Part shown: positions 19,991 to 27,719 of the stretch, piece by piece | Numbering within the stretch: position 1 is the stretch's first letter | Layout of the letters: each line of letters starts with the position of its first letter | Assembly (NCBI GenBank): GCA_037133755.1 | Contig: JBAXNN010000003.1 | Span: forward strand, 62,001-126,000 | DNA from: F1-60-MAGs149 sp037133755 | Lineage (GTDB): Bacteria > Actinomycetota > Thermoleophilia > Gaiellales > F1-60-MAGs149 | Reading direction: 5' to 3' | DNA length: 64,000 nucleotides | Made by a program: the position numbers and the translations under genes | The notes under the pieces: model-generated | What the model was told of the DNA's origin: nothing | The model's input: only the letters and a program-made list of their open reading frames with translations | The model's database searches: none

Positions 19991-20001
19991 TTTGTACGCA
20001 A
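19937..20001 (+). promoter_or_regulatory. Two putative GntR operator sites upstream of the regulator gene
   Basis: TTTTGTATGCAAA (19937-19949) and TTTTGTACGCAA (19990-20001) are near-identical and both follow AGGTCT. The TTG-N4-CAA half-site symmetry resembles operators of FCD-type GntR regulators. The second site ends four bases before the regulator's ATG, so binding there would block its own transcription. The autoregulation model is inference. Confidence 0.5.
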
Positions 20002-20004
20002 TCC

Positions 20005-20667
20005 ATGGGGAGTGCGGACATCACGATTGCGGGGACGAGCGCTGAGCGCGTCTACGAGGACCTGCGCGCAGCCATTATCGGCGGCGAGTATGCGCCCGGC
20101 GAGCGACTGCGCGCCGAGGCGCTCGCGACACGCTTCGGCACGTCGCGCACACCCGTCCGCGAGGCTTTGATGCTGCTCGAAGGCGACGGACTCGTCGAGA
20201 TCGAGCCGCGCCGCGGCGCCGTCGTTCGTACGTTCGATCCTGCCGACCTGGTCGACCTCTACGAGGTACGCGCCGTACTCGAGGCCCGCGCTGCCGCACT
20301 GGCAGCAACGCGCGTCACGGCTGAGCAGCTCGTCGAACTCGATGCCGCCTGCGATCGCGCAGAGGGCCTGACCGGCCACAGTGCTCGCACCGTCGACACG
20401 CTGATCGCCGCCAACGAGGACTTCCATCGCATCGTGATTGCCGCCGCCGGTAGCCCGCGGCTGAGCGGCGCGCTGCGGACGGTCGCGGGTATTCCGCGCC
20501 CCTTCAAGACGGTGTTCTGGAACGACGCCGCCGAACGCGCTCGCTCGCTGACCGCCCACCGAGAAATCGTCGCCAGTCTGCGCGCCGGCTCGGCCGATCG
20601 CGCCGAGAGTGCGATGCGACTCCATGTCATGAATGCACGAGACTTCCTGATCGAGGTGATGGATTGA
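20005..20667 (+). CDS. GntR-family transcriptional regulator, FCD (FadR-like) type
   Basis: A 220-residue regulator. The N-terminal winged helix (about 10-80) has VYEDLRAAIIGGEYAPGERL and the recognition segment LATRFGTSRTPVREALMLLE with GLVEIEPRRGAVVR as the wing. The C-terminal FCD helical domain has the acid/His pattern DLYEVRAVLE, NEDFHRIV and HREIVASLRAG, which usually binds a metal and an organic acid. ATG at 20005 was chosen because the winged-helix homology begins here; upstream codons run through repeats. It leads the CaiB-HyuA-HyuB-amidase operon and most likely controls it in response to the substrate or product. Confidence 0.92.
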   Translation: MGSADITIAGTSAERVYEDLRAAIIGGEYAPGERLRAEALATRFGTSRTPVREALMLLEGDGLVEIEPRRGAVVRTFDPADLVDLYEVRAVLEARAAALAATRVTAEQLVELDAACDRAEGLTGHSARTVDTLIAANEDFHRIVIAAAGSPRLSGALRTVAGIPRPFKTVFWNDAAERARSLTAHREIVASLRAGSADRAESAMRLHVMNARDFLIEVMD

Positions 20668-21884
20668 GCGAGACCGAGAACACCGCCGGCCCGCTAGAAG
20701 GCGTGCGCATGATCGAGTTCGGCCAGCTGCTGGCCGGCCCGTACTGCGCATCGCTGATGGCCGACTTCGGCGCCGAGCTGATCAAGGTCGAGGCGCCGCC
20801 GGCCGGCGACCCTATGCGCGTCTGGGGCCGCGAGCAGGTCAACAACCACACCCTGTGGTGGCCGAGCCTCGCGCGCAACAAGAAGGTCGTGACACTCAAC
20901 CTGCGCGAGGCCGAAGGCCAGGAGCTGGCGCTCGAGCTGATGGCCAAGGCCGACGTCGCGCTCGAGAACTTCAGCCCCGGCACGATGGAGAAGTGGAACA
21001 TCGGACCGGAGCCGGCGCTCGAGAAGAACCCGCGCCTGATCTACGCCCGCGTGTCGGGATACGGCCAGACCGGCCGCTATCGCGACCGCGTCGGCTTTGC
21101 CGCGGCGGGTGAGGCCATGGGCGGCCTGCGCTACTTCAACGGCTATCCCGACCAGGCGCCGCCGCGCTCGGGTATCTCGCTCGGCGACACGCTGGCCGCC
21201 AAGCAGGCGTTCGAAGGCATCCTGATGGCGCTCTACTGGCGCGATGCGCGCGGTGGGGGCAAGGGGCAGGTGATCGACGCCGCGATCGTCGACGCGTGCT
21301 TCGCGATGACGGAGTCGACCATCACCGAGTACGGCCTGACCGGCGTGGTCCGCGAGCCCTCCGGCTCGTACCTGTCGAAGATCGCGCCGTCGAACGTGCA
21401 CAAGTCGAAGGACGGGAAGTGGGTCGTGATCGCTGCGAACCACGACTCGCTGTGGAAGCGCCTCGCGGCGCTGATGGGCAAGCCCGAGCTCGCCGAGGAC
21501 GAGCGCTATGCCACGCATCGCGCCCGCGGCGAGCACGAGCACGAGCTGTACGCGATGATCGACGAGTGGGCCGCCGGCTACACGGCGGCCGAGCTCGATT
21601 CGATGCTCGCCGAGGCCAACGTCGTGTCCGCCGGGGTCTACTCGGCGGCCGACATGTACGACGATCCGCATTTCCGCGAACGCGGACTGATCGTGGATCT
21701 GGAAGACTCCGAGATCGGCACTATGCCGGTTCCGGGCATCACCCCGAAGCTCTCCGAGACGCCGGGCCACATCAAGTGGGGCGGCAAATGGGAGGTCGGG
21801 GCGGACAACGAAGAGGTCTGGTGTGGACTGGTCGGGCTCTCACAGAGTGAGCTCGGTCGCCTGCAAGAGGCCGGGATCGTCTAG
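20664..21884 (+). CDS. CaiB/BaiF-type CoA-transferase (family III)
   Basis: A 406-residue family III CoA-transferase, moving CoA between organic acids. Signatures: EGVRMIEFGQLLAGPYCASLMADFGAELIKVE, the YARVSGYGQTGRYRDRVGF segment and the GISLGDTLAAKQAFEGIL loop that includes the probable catalytic Asp. The start is most likely TTG at 20664, overlapping the GntR stop by four bases and preceded by GAGGTG; an internal ATG at 20709 is the alternative. Its place between a GntR gene and hyuAB suggests that the ring-opening or carboxylation product is activated as a CoA thioester. Confidence 0.92.
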   Translation: MSETENTAGPLEGVRMIEFGQLLAGPYCASLMADFGAELIKVEAPPAGDPMRVWGREQVNNHTLWWPSLARNKKVVTLNLREAEGQELALELMAKADVALENFSPGTMEKWNIGPEPALEKNPRLIYARVSGYGQTGRYRDRVGFAAAGEAMGGLRYFNGYPDQAPPRSGISLGDTLAAKQAFEGILMALYWRDARGGGKGQVIDAAIVDACFAMTESTITEYGLTGVVREPSGSYLSKIAPSNVHKSKDGKWVVIAANHDSLWKRLAALMGKPELAEDERYATHRARGEHEHELYAMIDEWAAGYTAAELDSMLAEANVVSAGVYSAADMYDDPHFRERGLIVDLEDSEIGTMPVPGITPKLSETPGHIKWGGKWEVGADNEEVWCGLVGLSQSELGRLQEAGIV

Positions 21885-21920
21885 CGTAATGACCTGCAAG
21901 AGGAGAGAAAGGACGGACTC

Positions 21921-23975
21921 GTGGCGTATCGCCTAGGAGTGGACGTCGGTGGCACGTTCACCGACCTGTTCCTCGTCAATGACGAGGACGGAACACAGCA
22001 TCGGGTGAAGACCCCGTCGACGCCGAGCGACCCTTCCCAGGGCGTGCTCAATGGTGTCGCACGCATCTGCGAGACGGCGGGCATCACGCCCGGCGATCTC
22101 GGCAACATCATGCACGGCACGACCGTTGCGACGAACGCCGTGCTCGAGGGCAAGGGCTCTCGCGTCGGCCTGATCACGACCCAGGGCTTCCAGCAGATCC
22201 TGCATCTGGCACGCTCGCAGACGCCGGGCCCGCTGGCTGGCTGGATCATCATGCAGAAGCCCGAGCCGCCGGCGACCCTCGCCGACACGCGCGAGGCTGT
22301 CGAGCGCATGGGTCCGCGTGGCGAGACCGTCGTGCCCGTGGACGAGAAGCAGGTCGAGGGGATCGTCAAGGACCTCGTCGAGAGTGGCGTCGAGTCGCTC
22401 ACGGTCGGCCTGATCAACTCGTACATCTCGAACAAGCACGAGAAGCAAATCGGCGACATCGTCGAGCGTCTCTACCCGGGCTTCCCCGTCACGCTGTCCT
22501 CGGACGTCGTGCCGGAGTTCCGCGAGTACGAGCGCACCCTGACGGCATGCATGAACTCGTTCGTGCGCCCGAAGGTGCAGGCGTACGTCGATCGTCTCGA
22601 CGACGAGCTGAAGAAGGGCGGCGCGACCTGCGACGTCAACATCCTTCGCTCTGACGCCGGCCTGATGACGACGCGCGAGGCGGGTCGCAACCCGATCTAC
22701 GGCGTCCTGTCCGGCCCGTCCGGCGGCGTTGCCGGCGCCCTTGCGGTGTCGGTCCGTGCCGGGCATCCGAACATCCTCACGTTCGACATGGGTGGCACGT
22801 CGACCGACGTGGCGCTCTGCGAGAACGGTGAGCCCACGATCGGCCGCGACACGACCATCGGGCAGTTCCGCCTGAAGGTGCCGTCGATCAACGTGCACAC
22901 CGTCGGCGCGGGTGGCGGCTCGATCGCCCACGTGCCGGAGCTGACGAAGGCCCTCCGCGTCGGTCCGCAGTCCGCGGGCGCCGAGCCGGGTCCTGCCGCG
23001 TACGGCAAGGGCGGCACCGAGCCGACCGTGACCGACGCCAACGTCGTCGTCGGTCATCTCCCGCCGCGCCTCCTGGGTGGCGAGATGACGCTCGACGTCG
23101 AGGGCTCCACCAAGGCCGTCGCCAAGATCGGTGAGGCCATCGGTCTCGACACCGAGGCGGCTGCTGAGGGCATGCTCGCGATCGTCAACGAGAACATGGC
23201 AGGCGCTCTGCGCCTCGTCTCCGTGCAGCGCGGTTACGACCCGCGCGACTTCGCGCTCGTCGCCTTCGGCGGCGCTGGCCCGCTGCACGCGAACGCGGTG
23301 GCCGAGCTGATGGGGTCCTTCCCCGTCATCGTGCCGCCGAGCCCGGGTCTGCTCTGCGCCATCGGCGACCTCGTCGCCGAGTTCCGCAACGAGTTCGCCC
23401 AGACGATCGTGACGCCGATCGAGGACGTCAAGCCCGAGGATGTTGCCTCGGTGCTGGAGGACCTCGGCAAGCGCACGCGCGACTGGATGACCTCTGAGGG
23501 CATCGATGAGAGCGGTCAGCGGATCACGTACCTGGCGGACATGCGCTACGTCCTCCAGGGCTACGAGATCTCCGTGCCGGTCAACATGGACGACGTCAAG
23601 GCCGGCAAGCTCGATGGCCTGGGCAACACGTTCGATTCCATGCACGAGCAGCTGTACGGCTTCAAGATGGACGACGCCAAGCAGGAGATCGTGAACCTCC
23701 GCTGCATCGGCAACGGCGCGGTCCCGACGATGAACTTCCCGTCGGCCACCCCGTCCGCCAATGACGGTTCGGACGCGATCGTCGAAGATCACGAGGTCGT
23801 CTTCCAAGGGAAGAAGATCCCGACGAAGATCTACGACCGCGCCAAGATGACCCCCGGCGCCAAGTTCGACGGCCCGGCCATCGTCACCGAGTTCGACTCG
23901 ACGACGGTCGTCCTCCCCGGCTATGTGGCCGAGATGGACGAGTTCTACAACATCCTGATCAACCCGAAGGCCTAG
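21921..23975 (+). CDS. Hydantoinase/oxoprolinase family subunit A (HyuA-like)
   Basis: A 684-residue ATP-binding subunit of the HyuA family, which includes ATP-dependent hydantoinases, 5-oxoprolinase and the acetone and acetophenone carboxylases. The N-terminal GVDVGGTFTDLFLV and HGTTVATNAVLEGKG are actin-fold phosphate loops; the second half has FDMGGTSTDVALCE, VGAGGGSIAHV and EPGPAAYGKGG. The start is GTG behind GAGGAGAGAAAGG. HyuB follows 12 bases downstream, and the two should form one complex that spends ATP to open or carboxylate a substrate. Hydantoinase versus carboxylase cannot be decided by eye. Confidence 0.93.
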   Translation: MAYRLGVDVGGTFTDLFLVNDEDGTQHRVKTPSTPSDPSQGVLNGVARICETAGITPGDLGNIMHGTTVATNAVLEGKGSRVGLITTQGFQQILHLARSQTPGPLAGWIIMQKPEPPATLADTREAVERMGPRGETVVPVDEKQVEGIVKDLVESGVESLTVGLINSYISNKHEKQIGDIVERLYPGFPVTLSSDVVPEFREYERTLTACMNSFVRPKVQAYVDRLDDELKKGGATCDVNILRSDAGLMTTREAGRNPIYGVLSGPSGGVAGALAVSVRAGHPNILTFDMGGTSTDVALCENGEPTIGRDTTIGQFRLKVPSINVHTVGAGGGSIAHVPELTKALRVGPQSAGAEPGPAAYGKGGTEPTVTDANVVVGHLPPRLLGGEMTLDVEGSTKAVAKIGEAIGLDTEAAAEGMLAIVNENMAGALRLVSVQRGYDPRDFALVAFGGAGPLHANAVAELMGSFPVIVPPSPGLLCAIGDLVAEFRNEFAQTIVTPIEDVKPEDVASVLEDLGKRTRDWMTSEGIDESGQRITYLADMRYVLQGYEISVPVNMDDVKAGKLDGLGNTFDSMHEQLYGFKMDDAKQEIVNLRCIGNGAVPTMNFPSATPSANDGSDAIVEDHEVVFQGKKIPTKIYDRAKMTPGAKFDGPAIVTEFDSTTVVLPGYVAEMDEFYNILINPKA

Positions 23976-23987
23976 GGAGGAGGACTC

Positions 23988-25937
23988 ATGGCAGCTACTA
24001 CAGACGAACTCCGCATTGCGGATATCCCGACCGGGGTCGAGATCGACCCGGTCACGCTCGACATCATCGAGGGCGCACTCAAGAGCGCCCGCTATGAGAT
24101 GGACGCCGTGCTCTTCCGCTCGGCAATGAGCCCGGTCATCCGCGAGCAGCACGACGAGTTCCCGATGATCACCGATCCCCGCGGCCGCATGGTCGTGGGC
24201 CAGTTCGGTGCCTACATCAACGAGATGATGGAGGATTGGGACCAGGGCATCTACGAGGGCGACGTGATCCTTTGCGCCGACCCGTTCAAGTGCTCGGGCT
24301 CGATCTCGCACACGAACGACTGGCTCGTGCTCGTCCCGATCTTCCATTCGGGCGAGCTCGTTGGCTGGTCCTCGCAGTTCGGCCACATGATGGACGTCGG
24401 TGGCCGCCTGCCGGGCTCGCTGCCGACGAACGCAAAGACGATCTACGACGAGGGACTCATCATCCCGCCGATCAAGGTTGTCCAGCGTGGCGAGATCCAG
24501 AAGCCGGTGCTCGACCTGATCCTGAACAACATGCGCAACGCGGCGATGAACCGCGCCGACCTCTTCGCTCTCGTGGCTGGTTGCCGCGCGGGTGAGAAGC
24601 GCGTGCAGGAGCTGTGCGATCGCTTCGGCAAGGAGATCTACCTGGCCGCGTGTCAGGCCCTGCTCGACCGCACCCATGCGGCGATGAAGCAGCTGATCAA
24701 CTGGGCCATCCCGGAGACGCCTCAGACCTTCGAGGACTACGTCGACGATGACGGCCTGGGCAACGGTCCGTTCAAGATGAAGTTGACGATCTGGCGCGAG
24801 GGCGATCATGCCTTCTTCGACTGGACCGGCACGGATCCGCAGGCGATGGGTCCGGTGAACTTCTACCTCTCTGAGGGCATGTTCAAGATGTTCATCGGCA
24901 TCTACCTGATCATGGTCAACGACCCGCAGATCCTGTTCAACGACGGCTTCTATCCGTTGCTGCACATCATCCTGCCGGAAGGCTGCCTCCTGCGTCCGAG
25001 GTTCCCCTCGGCGCTTGGCTGCCGCACGCATGCGCTGGCGCGTCTGTTCGACGTGCTCGGCGGTGCGCTCTGCAAGCAGGCCCCGGAGATCAACACGGCA
25101 GCGGGCTACGGCACCTCGCCGTACATGCTGTACTCGGGTTGGGGCGCGAAGGGAGACTTCTTCTTCGCCATGGAGATCCTGTACGGCGGCATTCCGGGGC
25201 GTCCGATCGGCGACGGTATGGACGGGCACTCCTGGTGGCCGCTGTTCGAGAACATTCCCACCGAGTACCTCGAGACGTACTACCCGCTGCGCGTTGACGG
25301 GTACACGACGATCACCGACTCCGGCGGTCCGGGTCTCCATCGTGGCGGCAACGGCGTCGAGAAGCGGTACATCTACCTCGAGCCCGGTCAGGTCTCGATC
25401 CATGACGATCGCTGGCTGACCCGCCCGTGGGGCGTGCTCGGTGGTCTCCCCGGTGGACGCTCCGAGAAGATCCTCAAGCGCGTCGATGGCACCGAAGAGC
25501 GTCTGCCGTCGAAGTGCGACGAGGTGCAGGTCGAGCCCGGCGACATGCTGGTCTACCGCACCGCCGGTGGTGGCGGCTGGAAGGATCGTCTCGATCGTCC
25601 GGTCGAGGTCGTCCAGAAGGACGTCTCCTACGGCCTCGTGTCGGCCGCGTACGCGAAGGAGGGCTACGGCGTCGTGATCAGTGCCGACGGCTCGGTCGAT
25701 GAGGCAGCCACGGAGGCTGAGCGGGCGAAGCAGCGTGAAGAGCGCGGCGAGCCCCAGGCCTTCGATTACGGCCCGCCGCTCGCAGAGGTCCTGGCGAACT
25801 GCCTGGCCGAGACCGGACTCGAGCCCCCGACCCCCGCAGTGCCGCTGCGCTGGTCGCCGCTCGAGTCGGGTGAGGACGCGCAGAAGCGCGTTCGCGAGGC
25901 CGACGGCATGTCGCCGGAGATGGTCAAGACCTGGTGA
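23988..25937 (+). CDS. Hydantoinase/oxoprolinase family subunit B (HyuB-like)
   Basis: A 649-residue partner of HyuA. The family core is clear: VIREQHDEFPMITDPRGRM, FKCSGSISHTNDWLVLVPIF, GHMMDVGGRLPGSLP, SALGCRTHALARLFDV and SGGPGLHRGGNGVEKRYIYLE. It is about 95 residues longer than the HyuB at 52754-54418, mainly at the C-terminus, so the two HyuAB pairs are different subfamilies. ATG follows a strong GGGAGGAGG. The last base pairs overlap the next gene's GTG start. Confidence 0.93.
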   Translation: MAATTDELRIADIPTGVEIDPVTLDIIEGALKSARYEMDAVLFRSAMSPVIREQHDEFPMITDPRGRMVVGQFGAYINEMMEDWDQGIYEGDVILCADPFKCSGSISHTNDWLVLVPIFHSGELVGWSSQFGHMMDVGGRLPGSLPTNAKTIYDEGLIIPPIKVVQRGEIQKPVLDLILNNMRNAAMNRADLFALVAGCRAGEKRVQELCDRFGKEIYLAACQALLDRTHAAMKQLINWAIPETPQTFEDYVDDDGLGNGPFKMKLTIWREGDHAFFDWTGTDPQAMGPVNFYLSEGMFKMFIGIYLIMVNDPQILFNDGFYPLLHIILPEGCLLRPRFPSALGCRTHALARLFDVLGGALCKQAPEINTAAGYGTSPYMLYSGWGAKGDFFFAMEILYGGIPGRPIGDGMDGHSWWPLFENIPTEYLETYYPLRVDGYTTITDSGGPGLHRGGNGVEKRYIYLEPGQVSIHDDRWLTRPWGVLGGLPGGRSEKILKRVDGTEERLPSKCDEVQVEPGDMLVYRTAGGGGWKDRLDRPVEVVQKDVSYGLVSAAYAKEGYGVVISADGSVDEAATEAERAKQREERGEPQAFDYGPPLAEVLANCLAETGLEPPTPAVPLRWSPLESGEDAQKRVREADGMSPEMVKTW

Positions 25938-26593
25938 GTACGCACGGACAGGACACCGACTCGTTCTACGCAGAGCGAGGATTTGGAAAGGCCGCCGGCT
26001 TTGGCCGGCGGCCCGTCCTGGTCATCGTCGATCTGCAGAAGGGCTTCACGGATCCGGCGTCGCCGCTCGGCGGCGACTACTCGGAGCTCGTGGCGCAGAA
26101 CAAGCGGCTCGTCGATGCGTGTCACGACAAGGGCGTCCCGGTCGTCTTCACCACGGTCTACTACGACAAGTCGCCGGCGCAGGCCGCGGCCGTCTTTCAG
26201 GCCAAGGTGCCGTCCCTGCTGGTCCTCGAAGAGGGCTCGGCGTGGGCGGAGATCGACGAGCGGCTCGGTATGGATGAGCGCGACGTGCTCGTTGTGAAGC
26301 AGTTCGCGTCCGCCTTTTGGGGGACGAACCTCGGCGCCCTGATGGCGTCGTGGCAGGCCGACACGTGCATCGTGACCGGCGTGACGACCTCGGGCTGCGT
26401 CCGCGCAACCGTTGTCGACTCGCTGCAGCACGGCTACCGCACGATCGTGCCGAAGGAGTGCTCGGGCGACCGCGCACCCGGCCCGCACGAGGCCAACCTG
26501 TTCGACATGAACCAGAAGTACGCGGACGTCCTCCCGAACGACGAGGTCGTGGCATACCTGGAGTCGCTGCCGGCACAGTCGCCGGCGGTCTGA
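25934..26593 (+). CDS. Isochorismatase-fold amidohydrolase, N-carbamoylsarcosine amidase-like
   Basis: A 219-residue cysteine hydrolase. The triad is visible: Asp33 in VIVDLQKGFTD, Lys in VVKQFASAFWGT and Cys in VTTSGCVRATVVDS. The cis-peptide TTSGCVRA segment and GHRTIVPKECSGDRA-like stretch resemble N-carbamoylsarcosine amidase and related amidases. The start is GTG at 25934, overlapping the hyuB stop by four bases. In a HyuAB operon the simplest role is hydrolysis of the carbamoyl or amide intermediate. RutB and nicotinamidase-like proteins share the fold, so the substrate stays open. Confidence 0.9.
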   Translation: MSTHGQDTDSFYAERGFGKAAGFGRRPVLVIVDLQKGFTDPASPLGGDYSELVAQNKRLVDACHDKGVPVVFTTVYYDKSPAQAAAVFQAKVPSLLVLEEGSAWAEIDERLGMDERDVLVVKQFASAFWGTNLGALMASWQADTCIVTGVTTSGCVRATVVDSLQHGYRTIVPKECSGDRAPGPHEANLFDMNQKYADVLPNDEVVAYLESLPAQSPAV

Positions 26594-26812
26594 CGACGTG
26601 AACACCTCGAGGTGGCTCGGTCGGAAACGACCGATTCACCTCGAGGTGATCCCGTCGCCTTGCTGGATCAACCTCGCCAGAAGTGGCGTTGGTTCAAGCC
26701 GATCTTGAATACAGGCGACGCGATGACCTCGAGGTGAATCGGTCCTTTCGGACCGAGCCACCTCGAGGCCTTCGCGTCGTCGAACGCGATCAGCGAAGGT
26801 GTGCTCCCGTCG
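26594..26812. repeat. Convergent-junction hairpin element (family A), copy 1
   Basis: This fills the whole gap between the isochorismatase-fold gene stop (26591-26593) and the CitE-like gene stop (26813-26815). Hairpin 1 pairs 26603-26623 with 26628-26648 (outer palindrome CACCTCGAGGTG, inner TCGGTCG/CGACCGA, loop GAAA). Hairpin 2, facing it, pairs about 26726-26745 with 26750-26769 (inner TCGGTCC/GGACCGA). Further flanking pairs are CGACGCGA/TCGCGTCG. A 33-bp unit (26777-26809) ends at the stop codon. A bidirectional terminator is likely; the repeated form suggests a dispersed element. Confidence 0.85.
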
Positions 26813-27682
26813 TCACGCGTCGCGCAGGATCGACTGTGCGCGATGCACGACGGGGTAGTCCACGAACGTGCCGTCCTCGAGCTTGAAGGCCGAGATGCCC
26901 TTTGCCTCGTGCTCGGCGAAGGCGGCGACCACGGTCTGGGCCCACGCGATCTCGTCGGCACTCGGCGCGAAGACCTCGGCCACGACGGGGAGCTGCTGCG
27001 GGTGCAGGACCATCTTGCCCTGATAGCCGAGGCGCTTGGCCCACTGCGCGGAGAGGCGGGTACCCTCGTCGTCTTTGAGGCCGAGGAACGGGCCATCGAT
27101 TGGTCCCTCGAGGCCGGCCGCGCGCGCGGCGAGGACCAGCTGGCTGCGGACGTGGAAGAGCTCGTAGCCGTCGGCCGTCAGCTCGATGCCGAGATCGTGC
27201 GCGAGGTCCGCAGGGCCCAGCAGCAGCGTGCGCAGGCGCGGGGTGGACGCGGCCACTGCGGGTGCAGCGAGCACGCCCTTGGCCGTCTCGGCGATGGCGA
27301 TCAGCTGGACGGAGCCCGCCTCGACGCCGTGCTCGGCCTCGAGGGCATCAAGGCGCGCGGCGACATGCCGGACCTGATCGGCCGACTCGACCATCGGCAC
27401 GAGGATGCCGCTCAGGCGGGGCAGTAGGGGGCCGAGCGCGGTCAGGTCGTCGTCGCAGAATTCGGTGTCGACACCGTTGATGCGCACGTGGGCATTGGCG
27501 CCCTCGACGGACGGGTCGAGCAGCGTCTGCGTGACCACCTCGCGGGCGGCGGCCTTCTCGCTCGTCGCGACGGCGTCCTCGAGGTCGAGGCAGACGGCGG
27601 AGGCGCCGATGGCGATCGCCTTGAGCGACCGTACGGGGTCGTTGGCGGAGGCGAACATCAAGGTGCGGATGGGTGCGCGCAT
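26813..27682 (-). CDS. HpcH/HpaI aldolase / CitE-like lyase
   Basis: A 289-residue TIM-barrel lyase related to the citrate lyase beta subunit, malyl-CoA and beta-methylmalyl-CoA lyases. RTLMFASANDPVRSLKAI, VCLDLEDAVATSEKAAAR, VPMVESADQVRHV and LLLGPADLAHDLGI carry the Arg, Glu and Asp ligands expected for Mg and acyl-CoA binding. There is no citrate lyase alpha or gamma gene, so it probably cleaves a free CoA thioester alone. It starts with ATG, 37 bases from the divergent MFS gene. Confidence 0.92.
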   Translation of the reverse strand: MRAPIRTLMFASANDPVRSLKAIAIGASAVCLDLEDAVATSEKAAAREVVTQTLLDPSVEGANAHVRINGVDTEFCDDDLTALGPLLPRLSGILVPMVESADQVRHVAARLDALEAEHGVEAGSVQLIAIAETAKGVLAAPAVAASTPRLRTLLLGPADLAHDLGIELTADGYELFHVRSQLVLAARAAGLEGPIDGPFLGLKDDEGTRLSAQWAKRLGYQGKMVLHPQQLPVVAEVFAPSADEIAWAQTVVAAFAEHEAKGISAFKLEDGTFVDYPVVHRAQSILRDA

Positions 27683-27719
27683 ACGGCTTCCTCTGTTGAC
27701 CGAAGGATTCTATGGAAGT

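Noticed and set aside
21933..25403. A very long minus-strand open frame (over 1,100 codons) opposite hyuA and hyuB
   Set aside because: No recognisable domain and antisense to two well-supported genes. Long antisense frames are expected at this GC content and codon bias.
20005..26593. Creatinine degradation via N-methylhydantoin as a firm call for the first HyuAB operon
   Set aside because: HyuAB plus an N-carbamoylsarcosine amidase-like enzyme would fit, but the CoA-transferase does not, and creatinine deaminase is absent from the operon. Left as one possibility only.
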